This document shows, piece after piece, positions 16,908 through 27,309 of a stretch of DNA of 64,000 nucleotides. The notes beneath the pieces are model-generated. The model ran no database searches. It was not told where the DNA came from and saw only the letters and a program-made list of their open reading frames with translations. The translations under genes were made by a program, and so were the position numbers. The DNA lies in contig NZ_BEWO01000009.1 of NCBI RefSeq assembly GCF_002723975.1, positions 62,001 to 126,000 on the forward strand, in the 5' to 3' direction. This DNA comes from Gluconobacter japonicus. GTDB taxonomy: Bacteria; Pseudomonadota; Alphaproteobacteria; Acetobacterales; Acetobacteraceae. How positions within the stretch are numbered: the first letter of the stretch is position 1; every line of letters begins with the position of its first letter.

Positions 16908-18164
16908 TTAGTCCGAAACACGTTCGATATCGGCACCACAGGCAGCAAGCTTTCGATCCACACCTTCATAGCCACGATCCAAATGATAGATACGGCTGAG
17001 TTGGGTTTCCCCTTCTGCTGCCAGACCTGCGAGGATCAGGGAGAAAGACGCTCGCAGATCGGTTGCCATGACCGGCGCACCTGACAGCTTTTCCACACCA
17101 CGAATGATGGCTGAACGGCCATGCGGATTGATCCGCGCACCCATACGGTTCAGCTCAGGAACGTGCATGAAGCGGTTCTCGAAGATCGTTTCCGTAATCA
17201 TGGACGCGCCTTCAGCCACAGACAGCATGGCCATGAACTGGGCCTGCATATCCGTCGGGAAGCCAGGATACGGCTCGGTCATGATATCCACGCCCTGAAG
17301 ACGGCCCGTGCGACGTACCCGCAGACCGCGCTCCTCTTCCGTCACGTCCACGCCAGTTTCTTCCAGCGTGCGGATAACAGCACCAAGATCATCGGCACGG
17401 CCACCAACGAGCAGCAGATCGCCTCCCGTGATGCCTGCAGCACAGGCATAGGTGCCGCACTCGATACGGTCTGGCATGACGGCATAGTTCGCACCGTGAA
17501 GCGCTTCAACACCTTCAATGATCAGCGTGCCGGACCCGGAGCCCGTGATCTTTGCCCCCATCGCGTTCAGGCAGTTCACCAGATCGGTAATTTCCGGTTC
17601 CCGCGCAGCGTTCACGATCTCTGTGCGGCCCTTGGCCAGCGTGGAAGCCATGAGCAGGTTTTCTGTCGCACCCACACTGGCAAACGGCAGAACAATCCGG
17701 TCGCCTTTGAGACCGTTCGGAGCACTGGCATTGATATAGCCGTTCTCCAGACGAATCTCGGCACCCAGCGTCTCAAGCCCCTTGAGATGCATGTCCACAG
17801 GGCGCGTTCCGATGGCGCAACCGCCCGGCAGGGACACCTTGGCTTCACGCGCACGGGCCAGCAGCGGACCAAGCACGAGAATGGAGGCCCGCATCTTGGA
17901 GACAACGTCATAAGGCGCTTCGACAGATGCGATTTCGCCGCCGATGGAGAGCGTACGGGGCCCGGCGTCGTCAACGGCAATGCCCAGACGCGTCAGCAGG
18001 TCGCGCATCGTCTTGATGTCGGCAATCTGCGGCACGTTGGACAGCACGAGACGCTCGGCCGTCAGCAGGCCAGCAACCATGAGTTTCAGGCCGGAGTTCT
18101 TTGCACCGCCGATCTCGATTTCGCCGACAAGGCGACGACCGCCGCGAATGATGAAACGATCCAT
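16908..18164 (-). CDS. murA: UDP-N-acetylglucosamine 1-carboxyvinyltransferase
   Basis: Catalyses the first committed step of peptidoglycan synthesis, transferring enolpyruvate from PEP to UDP-GlcNAc in the cytosol; the fosfomycin target. The 418-residue protein shows [11 protein letters not shown] (Lys22-Asn23 substrate site), [19 protein letters not shown] with the catalytic Cys at about 117, and [12 protein letters not shown] with the conserved Asp. The start follows AAGGAGCGCATAGTC. It lies 13 bases after dcd, giving a likely DMT-dcd-murA transcript ending at the terminator just downstream. Confidence 0.97.
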   Translation of the reverse strand: MDRFIIRGGRRLVGEIEIGGAKNSGLKLMVAGLLTAERLVLSNVPQIADIKTMRDLLTRLGIAVDDAGPRTLSIGGEIASVEAPYDVVSKMRASILVLGPLLARAREAKVSLPGGCAIGTRPVDMHLKGLETLGAEIRLENGYINASAPNGLKGDRIVLPFASVGATENLLMASTLAKGRTEIVNAAREPEITDLVNCLNAMGAKITGSGSGTLIIEGVEALHGANYAVMPDRIECGTYACAAGITGGDLLLVGGRADDLGAVIRTLEETGVDVTEEERGLRVRRTGRLQGVDIMTEPYPGFPTDMQAQFMAMLSVAEGASMITETIFENRFMHVPELNRMGARINPHGRSAIIRGVEKLSGAPVMATDLRASFSLILAGLAAEGETQLSRIYHLDRGYEGVDRKLAACGADIERVSD

Positions 18165-18177
18165 GACTATGCGCTCC

Positions 18178-18729
18178 TTACAGGCGAGGCGTCGTTACGC
18201 CGGACTGGCGCATGTATTTACCGGCACGATCCGCGTAGCTGACTTCACAGGGGCTTGCGCCCTGGAAGAACAGAAACTGGCAGATGCCTTCATTAGCGTA
18301 GATGCGGGCTGGCAGCGGCGTAGTGTTGCTGATCTCGATGGTGACCTGCCCCTCCCACTCCGGCTCCAGCGGCGTGACGTTTACGATGATGCCGCAGCGG
18401 GCATAGGTGGACTTGCCGAGGCAGACAACCAGCGTGTCCCGCGGGATGCGAAAGTATTCCACCGTATGTGCGAGCGCAAAACTGTTCGGGGGAATCGTGA
18501 TGTCTCCCGTCCGCGTTACGAAACTGTTCGCTGCAAAATTCTTCGGGTCCACGATGGCGCTGTCGACATCGGTGAAGATTTTAAAGTCTTCAGCAACGCG
18601 CGCATCATACCCATAGGAGGACAAACCATAGGAAATGACACCTTCCCGTTTCTGGTTCTCCACAAACGGTTCGATCATGCCGTGCTCTTTGGCCATCTGG
18701 CGGATCCAGGTATCAGGCATGATCGGCAT
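18178..18729 (-). CDS. dcd: dCTP deaminase
   Basis: Deaminates dCTP to dUTP for thymidylate synthesis. The product is 183 residues, trimeric in the family, with the [21 protein letters not shown] core containing the catalytic Arg and Glu, [12 protein letters not shown] near the N-terminus and the nucleotide-closing C-terminal tail [12 protein letters not shown]. The upstream frame is open, but homologues begin at [12 protein letters not shown], and TAGGAG precedes ATG 18729. Confidence 0.95.
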   Translation of the reverse strand: MPIMPDTWIRQMAKEHGMIEPFVENQKREGVISYGLSSYGYDARVAEDFKIFTDVDSAIVDPKNFAANSFVTRTGDITIPPNSFALAHTVEYFRIPRDTLVVCLGKSTYARCGIIVNVTPLEPEWEGQVTIEISNTTPLPARIYANEGICQFLFFQGASPCEVSYADRAGKYMRQSGVTTPRL

Positions 18730-18801
18730 GGACGCATTCACTCCTACGCGTGGGGACCGGTCTGCTCTAGCGATAGCAGCCCGATCACGCAATGTGTCGG
18801 T

Positions 18802-19704
18802 TCAGCCATTTTCCGTGAGGTGCTGTTGCTTTCTGACAAGCCAGCGCGGCCTCATTTCACTGGCGAGAACACCACACACGATAAGAGCCGCCCCCAGAAG
18901 TGTAGTACCGGGCAGATGATCCCCTGCAATCCAGCCAACAAGACCGCCCCAGACAGGCTCACCAGCATAGATGATTGCTGCTTTTGAGGGCGGAACAGAT
19001 TTCTGCGCCCAGTTCATGACAAGCTGCACCAGAGCACTCAGACTCCCCAGAACTGCGGCACACACAACCCAGATCCACGAGAAAGCGGGAACATGCTCTC
19101 CCATGACCGGCATGAGCAGCAGAGCAAACAGCCCTCCCCCCACAAGCTGGCAGACCGTGATTCGCCGACTGTCCACGCCTTGGGCAAACAGACTGATCAG
19201 GACAATTTCCAGGGCGATGGCACAGGCAGCCAGCACGGTCAGGAGATCACCATGTGTAAAAGTCAGACTCAGAGCCGCAGGGCCAGCCAAAGCGACAAGC
19301 CCTCCGAAAGCCAGAATGATGCCCAGCCAGCTCATGATGTGAGGCGGTTTACGCAGAAGCACCCACTGGAAGAGCGGCACCAGAGGCACATACAACGCCG
19401 TAATAAAGGCAGAACGGCTGCTGCTGAGATGTTGAAGACCAGCACTCTGGAGCACATAACCGATTGAAAGTGCGATCCCGATGACAAGCCCCGAACGGAC
19501 CTCCTTTCGGGTCAGACCAGCCATCTTCTTTCCTGCCAGACACGCCACCATCGCAGCAGCCATCAGGAAGCGCACCCCCACAAAAAACAGCGGTCCGCTA
19601 TGCTGCATCGCCAGATGAAGCACAAGGAACGTTCCACCCCAAAGGGCTGTGACACCCGTCAGAGCCAGTTCCTGCGGGGTTGGGGTCGGCAAACGGCGTG
19701 TCAC
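18802..19704 (-). CDS. DMT superfamily (EamA) transporter
   Basis: An inner-membrane protein with two EamA repeats and ten predicted helices, about 300 residues from GTG 19704. Helix 1 reads GVTALWGGTFLVLHLAM, the first repeat ends near GGLVALAGPA, and the second contains AIIYAGEPVWGGLVGWIAGD, the classic EamA helix 9 signature. The frame is open further upstream, but that part overlaps the small basic gene and is not membrane-like. The GTG start is seven bases after that gene's stop. Substrate unknown (metabolite exporters are common). Confidence 0.85.
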   Translation of the reverse strand: MTRRLPTPTPQELALTGVTALWGGTFLVLHLAMQHSGPLFFVGVRFLMAAAMVACLAGKKMAGLTRKEVRSGLVIGIALSIGYVLQSAGLQHLSSSRSAFITALYVPLVPLFQWVLLRKPPHIMSWLGIILAFGGLVALAGPAALSLTFTHGDLLTVLAACAIALEIVLISLFAQGVDSRRITVCQLVGGGLFALLLMPVMGEHVPAFSWIWVVCAAVLGSLSALVQLVMNWAQKSVPPSKAAIIYAGEPVWGGLVGWIAGDHLPGTTLLGAALIVCGVLASEMRPRWLVRKQQHLTENG

Positions 19705-19711
19705 TCTGGTT

Positions 19712-19888
19712 TCAGCTTTCTGAAGGCGTCGGTGGCGTTTCCGGGCGGAGACGCTGTTGCTGTTTGCGACGCAGCAGGTTGGCGCGCAGGGCTTTTGCCT
19801 CTCGTTCCGCACGGGCATCCCGGGCGGCCTTGGCTTTGTCTGTCAGGTGAACGGGTTGTTTGTCGGTTTCAGGGCTGTCAGGTGTCAT
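19712..19888 (-). CDS. small basic helical protein
   Basis: A 58-residue protein rich in Ala, Arg, Lys and Gln. Its middle, KAKAARDARAEREAKALR, should be one long charged helix, ending in a basic LLRRKQQQRLR tail. Short proteins of this type (about 50-60 residues, KAAREAR...LRRRK) are common but uncharacterised in alphaproteobacteria. The start overlaps the last 11 bases of the GT4 gene and the stop is seven bases from the DMT start, which supports it being a real gene in this operon. Start could also be ATG 19900. Confidence 0.65.
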   Translation of the reverse strand: MTPDSPETDKQPVHLTDKAKAARDARAEREAKALRANLLRRKQQQRLRPETPPTPSES

Positions 19889-21062
19889 GTGTTTGTCCAT
19901 CGAAAGACGCTCGAAGGTGCGTTCCAAGCAACTCGTCATATACACCGAGCGTCGCAGACTGCATCTGCTGGATCGTATAATTCTGCAAAGCATGCTGTCG
20001 GGCATTCTCTGCAAGGTAAGCCCGTGTCTCATCGTCCATCGACAACGTGGCAGCGAGTGCTTCTGCAAGGGCTTGAGGGATGTTCGGCGGTACCACAAGA
20101 CCGGTCTGACCGGGAAGAACCGTTTCCATCATAGCCCCCTGCGCCGTTCCGATCACAGGCTTTCCCATCATCTGTGCTTCGACCAAAGTGCGCCCAAAGG
20201 GTTCTGGCCGCAAGGAAGGCGCGACCACAACCGTTGCCAGCGCACAGGCTGCGGGCATGTCCTGACAGGTTCCGACAAACCGGACATGCTCTTCCAGTCC
20301 GAGTGCCTTCACACGGTTTCCAAGGGAGTGTGCAAATTTTCGATCCGTCTCCGGTCCGGCCAGAACACAGATCCAGGGTTCAGGCACCATCTGCTTTAGA
20401 AGAGCCAGTGCCTCGACCAGAACACGCTGCCCCTTCCACGCCGTCAGACGGGCAGGCATCAGAATGACATGTGCGCCATAGGGGATGGTCCAGGCTTCAG
20501 CGAGTTTCTGAATTCGCTCTCCTGAAATGGCAGCCGGGTCAAAAAGAAGTGGATCGGCGCCGCGCGGAATAGTCCGAAGGCGATCTGCTTCAACGCCGTA
20601 CTGCCCAGACAGACGCCCCGCAATATACTGCGAGATTGCAATCACTCTTGTGCCGCGTGCCAATACTGAATTGTAGAGTTTTTTGCCCCACCATCCAGCC
20701 TCGTGAACGCCATGCCATGTTGTCACGAAAGGGATCTTCTCCCGGCGACAGGCAAGCCATGCCGACCATGACGGAATCCGAGATCGGGCATGCACCAGAT
20801 CGACCTTCTGCTCCCGGATCAGTTTCTGAAGATCACGGGCTCGCCGGCGAACCGCGAATGGCGACTTCGATTTAAGATCCAGCGGTACATGCATGGTGCC
20901 TGCATGGCGAAGCTGCACCAGGAGAGGGCCTGTTTTTGAAGCAACGATGGCTTTTCCGCCTGCCTGCGTAATCGCTGCGGCAATTTCAATCGCCCCCCGT
21001 TCCAAGCCACCCGTGGTGAGAGCTGGCAAAACTTGCAGAATAACGGGAGAGCGGATCGTCAT
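19878..21062 (-). CDS. GT4 family glycosyltransferase
   Basis: A GT-B fold glycosyltransferase of about 394 residues. The N-domain has LPALTTGGLERGAIEIA (donor-side Gly loop) and VHARSRIPSWSAW. The C-domain has MPARLTAWKGQ and the GT4 signature RPEPFGRTLVEAQMMGKPVIGT, with the EX7E glutamates. It probably builds lipopolysaccharide or another surface glycan; no other glycan genes are adjacent, so acceptor and donor are unknown. ATG 21080 is an alternative start, and no strong ribosome binding site supports either. Confidence 0.9.
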   Translation of the reverse strand: MTIRSPVILQVLPALTTGGLERGAIEIAAAITQAGGKAIVASKTGPLLVQLRHAGTMHVPLDLKSKSPFAVRRRARDLQKLIREQKVDLVHARSRIPSWSAWLACRREKIPFVTTWHGVHEAGWWGKKLYNSVLARGTRVIAISQYIAGRLSGQYGVEADRLRTIPRGADPLLFDPAAISGERIQKLAEAWTIPYGAHVILMPARLTAWKGQRVLVEALALLKQMVPEPWICVLAGPETDRKFAHSLGNRVKALGLEEHVRFVGTCQDMPAACALATVVVAPSLRPEPFGRTLVEAQMMGKPVIGTAQGAMMETVLPGQTGLVVPPNIPQALAEALAATLSMDDETRAYLAENARQHALQNYTIQQMQSATLGVYDELLGTHLRASFDGQTHDT

Positions 21063-21145
21063 GATGGGGCGGAAAACCATTCTGAACGTGAGACGCAGAC
21101 GAAGCCCTCATGTCAGACCGCCACCCAGGGAAAACAGCCAGAAAC

Positions 21146-21231
21146 GACAAAAGGAGACTTCCCTGCATGGCTAGCACGAAAGTCTCCTTCTGACGATGGA
21201 GTGTGGCGGATGTGCACAACACATCTGCCAC
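21146..21231 (-). terminator. two hairpins downstream of sldA
   Basis: On the minus strand, GTGGCAGATGTG pairs with CACATCCGCCAC (21203-21231), then AAGGAGACTT pairs with AAGTCTCCTT (21151-21189), followed by TTGTCGTTTC. The second is the likely terminator of sldBA; the first may protect the 3' end of the mRNA. Nothing else is seen in 21081-21240. Confidence 0.7.
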
Positions 21232-21240
21232 AGGGTCATG

Positions 21241-23463
21241 TTACTGTTTTACGGCATCCGGCAGCGCGTAAACCACGAGCTGGTCAGAAACCGGTGTCAT
21301 CATGAAGTGGTGTCCACCAGCCATGATGGCAACATACTGATGCCCGTTGGCTTCATACGTCATCGGGTTGGCCTGACCACCACCTGGCAGAACGGCACTC
21401 CACACGACCTTGCCAGTGTGTTCGTCGATCGCACGGATCTGATTATCCGTTGCTGCAGCGATGAACACCAGGCCGCCAGCCGTCACGACCGAACCACCAT
21501 TGTTCGGTGTACCGATTTCCCATGGCAGACCCGTCGGCAGACCCCAAGGACCGTTAGCACGAGCCGTACCAAGCGGATGCTGCCAGAGCACCTTCTGACC
21601 GTGCTTCATATCGATAGCTGTGATCATGCCGTAGGGCGGACGGTTGCACATCATGCCCGTATACTGATCCCAGAACGGCGTCACGACGATACCGTAAGGC
21701 GTTCCGTCCATGGCACCGTTACCTTCGGCACCGCCGCCACCCGGCTTGAAGTTGGGGTCGTCGATCGGCATCAGGCCGAGTTTGTCAGCCTTCTTGCGGT
21801 CCACGAGCTGGTCATACATCGGGGTGATGTTCCAGTTCGCGATCAGAATGCCCGACTGCGGATCATAGGACATGGAGCCCCAGTCACTGCCACCGTTGTA
21901 ACCCGGATATTCGATCCATGGCTTGTCGATGCTTGGCGGCGTGAACTCACCCACATAATTCGCACGACGGAACTTGATGCGGCAGTAGAGCTGGTCGATG
22001 GGGGACATACCCCACATGTCCGTCTCTTTCAGGTCCGGTACGCGAAGTGCTGGCATCCCAACGGACCAGGGCTGCGTTGGTGTGCGCGGATCACCCGGAA
22101 TAACGCCGGGAGACGGAGCTGGACGTTCTTCAACGGGCAGGATCGGCTTGCCGGTCCGGCGATCAAGAACGAAGGTCTGGCCACGCTTCGTCGGCATGAT
22201 GAGAGCAGGAACCTGCTGACCATCCGGGCCGGGCATATCCATCAGGGTTGCCTGAGAACCAATATCGTAGTCCCAGACGTCCTTATGGGCTGTCTGGAAG
22301 ACCCACTTCTCTTCACCCGTCTTGACGTCGATCGCCACGACTGCGGAAGAAACGCGGTTCTCGTTGTCACTCCGCAGGGCGCTATAATAGTCAGCCGCAG
22401 AGTTACCCGTTGGAACGTAAACGAGACCCAAGGCATTGTCGCCTGTGAGAGCAGCCCAGGAGTTTGGCGTTCCACGGCTATAGTGGCGGTTACCAGTCGG
22501 CTGGCTATGATCGGTCGGGTTATTGACGTCCCAAGCCCAGACGAATTTTCCGCTTTCAGCATCGTAACCACGGATCACGCCAGACGGCGCCCAGCGACGC
22601 TGACCATCCAGCACTTCGTGGTTCACAACAGCAACACCGTTGATGATCGGAGGAGGAGCCGTCATGGAGACGAAACCCGGTACGGATTCGCCCAGCCCCT
22701 GCATCAGGTTGACCTGACCGTTATGCCCGAAGTTGGGGCAGAAATCGCCGGTCTCCGCATCCACCGCAATCAGACGCATATCCAGCGTGCCTTCGATGAG
22801 GCGATTGTGACAGGGCTGCCCTTCTGGCACGACGGAAGACGTAAAGTATGTCACCCCCTTACAGGCGGCCGTATAGGGAATGGAGTGGTATTTGACATCC
22901 ACGTTCCGACGCCAGATCTCCTTACCCGTCGCAGGATCGAGTTTCATGATGTCATTCATGGCTGAACACATGTAGAGGCCGTCACCAACCTTGATCGGTG
23001 TAGTTTCAGCTGCCCATTTGTTCACCTGTCCAGGACGCGGATAGCTTCCGGTGTGGTAGGTGAAGGCAACCTTCAGCTTGCCTGCATTTTCAGGTGTGAT
23101 TTCTGAAAGCGGGGAATAACGCGTCTGGTTATCATCACGCCCATAGGCCACCCAGTCTTCACGTGCCGGATTGGCGCTCTGCTGCGGAGCCATGGCCGGA
23201 ATCTGAGACGGATCAATCGACTCAATGTCCGGCAGGTTGGCAGCGTTTACGCCCGGAGCCTGCGGTGCATAGGGCGACGGCCCAGAGAAGTAGCCCTGTT
23301 CCTTGGGAGAGGCTTCAGTCGGTTCATTTGCATTACCCGGCCCAGGAACGGACGAGGATGGTTCTCCGCCTGACCCTGCGGGAGCGAACTGAGCGTGAGC
23401 AGCGAGTGGTGCACAGGCGAGAGCGAGGCCAGCGGCTGTTGCGAGAAGGTGAGACCGGCGCAT
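21241..23463 (-). CDS. sldA: PQQ-dependent membrane polyol (glycerol/sorbitol) dehydrogenase, large subunit
   Basis: The quinoprotein that oxidises glycerol, D-sorbitol, D-mannitol, gluconate and similar polyols in the periplasm and passes electrons to ubiquinone. At 740 residues it has the size of Gluconobacter SldA. It has a cleavable signal peptide ending near LAAHA-QFAP, a Pro/Ser-rich linker, then the eight-bladed PQQ propeller with repeated W-motifs such as GKEIWRRNVDVKYHS and GKFVWAWDVNNPTDHS, and WVAYGRDDNQTRYSPL opening the first blade. There is no haem c domain. Its ATG overlaps the sldB stop by one base, so translation is coupled. Confidence 0.97.
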   Translation of the reverse strand: MRRSHLLATAAGLALACAPLAAHAQFAPAGSGGEPSSSVPGPGNANEPTEASPKEQGYFSGPSPYAPQAPGVNAANLPDIESIDPSQIPAMAPQQSANPAREDWVAYGRDDNQTRYSPLSEITPENAGKLKVAFTYHTGSYPRPGQVNKWAAETTPIKVGDGLYMCSAMNDIMKLDPATGKEIWRRNVDVKYHSIPYTAACKGVTYFTSSVVPEGQPCHNRLIEGTLDMRLIAVDAETGDFCPNFGHNGQVNLMQGLGESVPGFVSMTAPPPIINGVAVVNHEVLDGQRRWAPSGVIRGYDAESGKFVWAWDVNNPTDHSQPTGNRHYSRGTPNSWAALTGDNALGLVYVPTGNSAADYYSALRSDNENRVSSAVVAIDVKTGEEKWVFQTAHKDVWDYDIGSQATLMDMPGPDGQQVPALIMPTKRGQTFVLDRRTGKPILPVEERPAPSPGVIPGDPRTPTQPWSVGMPALRVPDLKETDMWGMSPIDQLYCRIKFRRANYVGEFTPPSIDKPWIEYPGYNGGSDWGSMSYDPQSGILIANWNITPMYDQLVDRKKADKLGLMPIDDPNFKPGGGGAEGNGAMDGTPYGIVVTPFWDQYTGMMCNRPPYGMITAIDMKHGQKVLWQHPLGTARANGPWGLPTGLPWEIGTPNNGGSVVTAGGLVFIAAATDNQIRAIDEHTGKVVWSAVLPGGGQANPMTYEANGHQYVAIMAGGHHFMMTPVSDQLVVYALPDAVKQ

Positions 23464-23843
23464 CAGACGGCTCCTCTGAGAGTACGACGGCTTTCCATGC
23501 GACGCAGGACCGGAATGGTCAGCGCGACGAGAATACCGAGGATGGTCGGGCCGAAAGCGCGGGGCAGAAGGTCAACGGGGCTGAACCCGACTTCCCACAG
23601 AGACCAGACCCATGTGTAAGCCAGCGCTCCCAGATACAGGAAAGCGCCAAGCGTGCGGCCCATGAGCATGAAGACGCCGCTGGCAATCAGAATGATGCCA
23701 CAGAGGGCGTAGTAGGTTGAGCCGCCCAGCATTGCGAGGTCAGCGCCTGCAATGAGGAAGAACAGACCCACGAGAAGAATGACGACCCCCAGAAGCAGCG
23801 TCAGCCACTCCGTCAGAGTCCTGTTACCTTGAATATTTGGCAT
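23463..23843 (-). CDS. sldB: polyol dehydrogenase small membrane subunit
   Basis: The hydrophobic partner needed for active SldA and membrane attachment. The 126-residue protein has about five membrane segments, beginning RTLTEWLTLLLGVVILLVG and including GAFLYLGALAYTWVWSLWE, the same layout as Gluconobacter SldB and the N-terminal domain of membrane glucose dehydrogenase. ATG 23843 sits behind GGGAGG nine bases upstream; a TTG two codons earlier is unlikely. The spacer 23844-23994 must carry the sldBA promoter, but no clear consensus was recognised. No sldR-type regulator lies next to it here. Confidence 0.95.
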   Translation of the reverse strand: MPNIQGNRTLTEWLTLLLGVVILLVGLFFLIAGADLAMLGGSTYYALCGIILIASGVFMLMGRTLGAFLYLGALAYTWVWSLWEVGFSPVDLLPRAFGPTILGILVALTIPVLRRMESRRTLRGAV

Positions 23844-23994
23844 AACCAAATGCCTCCCAGACTGAATACTGGGGACGGTAAATCCATAATCAGTTCAGGT
23901 CCACCGAACTTCTTTTTGAATGATCCTAACAAAGCCGTGTTTTTGGTAACAAAAAAGTGTTGGAACCATTATAGAGATAGAATGACTTGTACAT

Positions 23995-25116
23995 TTATCC
24001 AGCTGGAATAGTCACGACTGCACCACCGGTATGATTTGTTGCAGCCAATGCACTTAAAACCTGCACCATTGTAAAAGCCAGCTTACTCTGGAAGTCCTTT
24101 TCATCAATCCAGAACCACATATTATTATATTCAACGGCCGCATAACGCCGTTCAGGCGCTTTATGACTTGAGTGAATGACCACTTCCGGGCGATTTTCGA
24201 TACCAACCTGACCAATTGTCGGTGGGGTACGACCCACTTTGATATCTTCTTCAGGAACTTCGACTTCGTAAGCCAACTGAGTGAGCATCGCGAGCATGGA
24301 ACGCGTCAGAATAGCTATCTGCCCTGGATGCTTCGGATATGGTCCATAAACGATCTCCGCTTCCTCCGCGTGAGGATCGAGATGCAGAAGTCTGCGGACT
24401 TCAGCCTGAATGGCCAGCAGATTGCTGTCAGACGTTGAAGACAGGACCAGATAGGAATGCTCCTGCCCATTGGGAATGTCCGACTTGGATCCGTTTTTCT
24501 TTGTCGAATCATCCGAGGAAGAAGGTGGTGGCGCGTCCGTCGTGATGCGGATGGTCATAGCCCCGGCAATCTGGAGCTGCCGAAGATCATGCAACAACAG
24601 ATAGAAACGGACAGAGCCTCCTCCGGCTCCAATTCCACGGACATTGGATAACCCGTCAATCGACTGCGCCGTCAGGCGTAGCAACGTATCAATCGGGAGA
24701 CCACCCAAACTGAGCGGCATGATTACAAGCGGCGAAATCGGACGGACAATATTTTCCGCGTATTGCTGGCCCGTCACAGGCTGATAGGTGAAAGTCGGGC
24801 TCTCGCCCGCCGTCATCGTGCCTGTGCCAAAAAGGTAATTGCCAACCGCTGTGGCGGGATAGGCGTAGAACCCACCACTTACACTTTTAGAGACACTGTA
24901 ACCGGCAATAACCTGTGTCGTATCAAGGAATGTTGGTGGGTCAGCATAGCGAAGCCGAACAATGTTCAGAAGCATCTCATGCTTCTGGGAATCCCCGAGC
25001 GCACGCGAATATTCAAGTTCGTCCCGCTGAAGCCTCGACGGCCCAATCGGTCCGCAGGCAGAAAGACAGGTAAGTGCGGCCAGGATCATGGCGCGGGATG
25101 TCAGATGAATGTGCAT
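23995..25116 (-). CDS. lipoprotein of unknown function
   Basis: A 373-residue exported lipoprotein with signal and lipobox LSAC (Cys about 21) followed by GPIGPSRLQRDELEYSRAL. The mature domain holds HEMLLNIVRLRYADPPTFLD (a conserved-looking helix), a Gly/Ala/Tyr-rich stretch, a Ser/Lys linker near residues 200-220 and an alpha/beta C-terminal half. I do not recognise the family. GC content is lower than in flanking dnaK and sldA. It is on the same strand as sldBA with a 150-base spacer; whether they share a transcript is unclear. Confidence 0.75.
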   Translation of the reverse strand: MHIHLTSRAMILAALTCLSACGPIGPSRLQRDELEYSRALGDSQKHEMLLNIVRLRYADPPTFLDTTQVIAGYSVSKSVSGGFYAYPATAVGNYLFGTGTMTAGESPTFTYQPVTGQQYAENIVRPISPLVIMPLSLGGLPIDTLLRLTAQSIDGLSNVRGIGAGGGSVRFYLLLHDLRQLQIAGAMTIRITTDAPPPSSSDDSTKKNGSKSDIPNGQEHSYLVLSSTSDSNLLAIQAEVRRLLHLDPHAEEAEIVYGPYPKHPGQIAILTRSMLAMLTQLAYEVEVPEEDIKVGRTPPTIGQVGIENRPEVVIHSSHKAPERRYAAVEYNNMWFWIDEKDFQSKLAFTMVQVLSALAATNHTGGAVVTIPAG

Positions 25117-25217
25117 GTCTCTGAGCAAACTGAACCATTCCGACCGCAAGCGGAAGCCACATCCGACAAGGGAAAGCGCTCAACGCATATTTTTCACAAA
25201 AGATGTTGCTCCCAAGG

Positions 25218-25249
25218 CCTTGAAACACTTTGCTGCCCTGCCTAGATTT
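25218..25249 (+). promoter_or_regulatory. heat-shock (RpoH-type) promoter of dnaKJ
   Basis: CCTTGAAA (25218-25225) and CCTAGATTT (25241-25249) are separated by 15 bases, a close match to the sigma-32 consensus. The site is about 105 bases upstream of the dnaK start, and the leader between shows no other gene. Confidence 0.7.
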
Positions 25250-25353
25250 GACCGTGGAAACACGGACCTGTGAGGGTTCGGATTTGACGTCACAAGGGTT
25301 CGCCCCGGTGCCTGACTAGGGCCGAGGTAAACCGCTGAAAGGACAAAAAGTAC

Positions 25354-27255
25354 ATGAGCAAAGTCATCGGTATTGACCTCGGCACGACCAACTCCTGCGT
25401 TGCAGTGCGTGAAGGTGACGAAACCCGCGTTATCGAAAACAGCGAAGGCGCACGCACGACGCCGTCCATGGTCGCTTTCACCGAAAATGGTGAGCGTCTC
25501 GTCGGACAGGCCGCGAAGCGTCAGGCTGTTACAAACCCAACCAACACCCTCTATGCCGTCAAGCGTCTGATCGGTCGCCGTTACGACGACCCAACCGTGA
25601 CGAAGGACAAGGGCATGGTCCCTTATGAGATCGTCAAGGGTGACAACGGCGACGCATGGGTTCGTGCCCGCGGCGAAGATTACGCACCTTCCCAGATCGC
25701 TGCTTTCGTTCTCGGCAAGATGAAGGAAACGGCTGAGGCTTACCTCGGCGAGACCGTTACACAGGCTGTCATTACGGTCCCAGCCTACTTCAACGATGCA
25801 CAGCGCCAGGCAACACGTGATGCTGGCAAGATTGCTGGCCTCGAAGTCCTGCGTATCATCAACGAGCCGACCGCTGCCGCTCTGGCCTATGGCCTTGGCA
25901 AGCGCGATTCCGGCACGGTGGCTGTGTATGACCTTGGTGGTGGTACGTTCGACGTTTCCATCCTCGAAATTTCTGACGGCGTGATCGAAGTGAAGTCCAC
26001 GAACGGTGATACGTTCCTGGGTGGTGAAGACTTTGATAACCGCGTTATCGATTTCCTGGCTGATGAATTCAAGAAAGATCAGGGCATTGATCTGCGTGGC
26101 GACAAGCTTGCCCTGCAGCGCCTGAAGGAAGCTGCTGAAAAGGCCAAGATCGAGCTTTCTTCCTCCAAGGAAACCGAAATCAACCTGCCGTTCATCACGG
26201 CTGATGCGTCCGGTCCGAAGCACCTCGTCGTCAAGCTGTCCCGCGCCAAGCTGGAAAGCCTGGTTGACGATCTGGTTCAGCGTACGCTTGGCCCGTGCCG
26301 TTCCGCCATCAAGGACGCTGGCGTCTCCACGAGCGAGATTGACGAAGTCATTCTCGTTGGCGGCATGACCCGTATGCCGAAGGTCATTGAGACGGTTAAG
26401 GAATTCTTCGGCAAGGATCCGGCTCGCAACGTCAACCCTGACGAAGTGGTCGCTATCGGTGCAGCCGTTCAGGGCGCCGTCCTGAAGGGTGACGTGAAGG
26501 ACGTTCTACTTCTCGACGTGACGCCGCTGTCGCTGGGTATCGAAACGCTGGGTGGCGTGTTCACCCGTCTGATCGACCGCAACACGACGATCCCGACCAA
26601 GAAGAGCCAGACCTTCTCCACGGCTGAAGACAACCAGAACGCCGTGACCATCAAGGTCTATCAGGGCGAACGTGAGATGGCAGCCGATAACAAGCTGCTT
26701 GGCAACTTCGACCTGCAGGGCATTGCTCCAGCCCCGCGTGGCGTTCCGCAGATCGAAGTCACGTTCGACATCGATGCCAACGGTATCGTCAACGTGTCCG
26801 CAAAGGACAAGGCGACGAACAAGGAACAGCAGATCAAGATCCAGGCTTCTGGCGGTCTGTCCGACGGTGACATCGATCGTATGGTTAAGGAAGCTGAAGC
26901 CAACGCTTCTGCCGACAAGGCCAAGCGTGAATTGGTCGAGCTGCGCAACAGCACCGAGAGCATGATTCACCAGACCGAGAAGTCTCTTACGGAAGGTGGC
27001 GACAAGGTTCCGGCGGCTGACAAGGCGGAAGCTGAATCTGCAATCGCAGCAGCCCGTGAAGCTCTGGGCGGCGACAATGCCGAGACGCTGAAGAGCGCCA
27101 GCGAGCGTCTGACGCAGGTGGCCATGAAGGTTGGTCAGGCCATGTATCAGGCAGAGCAGGCCCAGCAGGGTGGCGAAGCTGCCGGTGCAGAAGCCAAGGA
27201 CGACAACGTTGTTGACGCCGACTTCGAAGACGTCGACGACAGCAAGAAGCACTGA
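25354..27255 (+). CDS. dnaK: chaperone DnaK (Hsp70)
   Basis: The cytosolic ATP-dependent chaperone that cycles with DnaJ and GrpE. At 633 residues it is full length. The nucleotide-binding domain opens [13 protein letters not shown] and contains [14 protein letters not shown] and [12 protein letters not shown], the linker reads [15 protein letters not shown], and the substrate domain and acidic C-terminus (ending near [13 protein letters not shown]) follow. Strong codon bias suggests high expression. The start follows AAAGGACAAAAAGTAC. The next gene is dnaJ; grpE and hrcA are not here. Confidence 0.99.
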   Translation: MSKVIGIDLGTTNSCVAVREGDETRVIENSEGARTTPSMVAFTENGERLVGQAAKRQAVTNPTNTLYAVKRLIGRRYDDPTVTKDKGMVPYEIVKGDNGDAWVRARGEDYAPSQIAAFVLGKMKETAEAYLGETVTQAVITVPAYFNDAQRQATRDAGKIAGLEVLRIINEPTAAALAYGLGKRDSGTVAVYDLGGGTFDVSILEISDGVIEVKSTNGDTFLGGEDFDNRVIDFLADEFKKDQGIDLRGDKLALQRLKEAAEKAKIELSSSKETEINLPFITADASGPKHLVVKLSRAKLESLVDDLVQRTLGPCRSAIKDAGVSTSEIDEVILVGGMTRMPKVIETVKEFFGKDPARNVNPDEVVAIGAAVQGAVLKGDVKDVLLLDVTPLSLGIETLGGVFTRLIDRNTTIPTKKSQTFSTAEDNQNAVTIKVYQGEREMAADNKLLGNFDLQGIAPAPRGVPQIEVTFDIDANGIVNVSAKDKATNKEQQIKIQASGGLSDGDIDRMVKEAEANASADKAKRELVELRNSTESMIHQTEKSLTEGGDKVPAADKAEAESAIAAAREALGGDNAETLKSASERLTQVAMKVGQAMYQAEQAQQGGEAAGAEAKDDNVVDADFEDVDDSKKH

Positions 27256-27309
27256 TCGGGTGACTTCCCCAGGTGGGGCTTCCCGCCCCGCCTGACCTGT
27301 TTTCCGAAG

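Noticed and set aside
17121-18242. Plus-strand open frame opposite murA
   Set aside because: Antisense shadow of a highly conserved gene; composition His/Arg-rich and no start signals.
21196-22965. Plus-strand open frame of nearly 590 codons opposite sldA
   Set aside because: Product of GC-rich codon bias in sldA; no ribosome binding site and no recognisable protein features.
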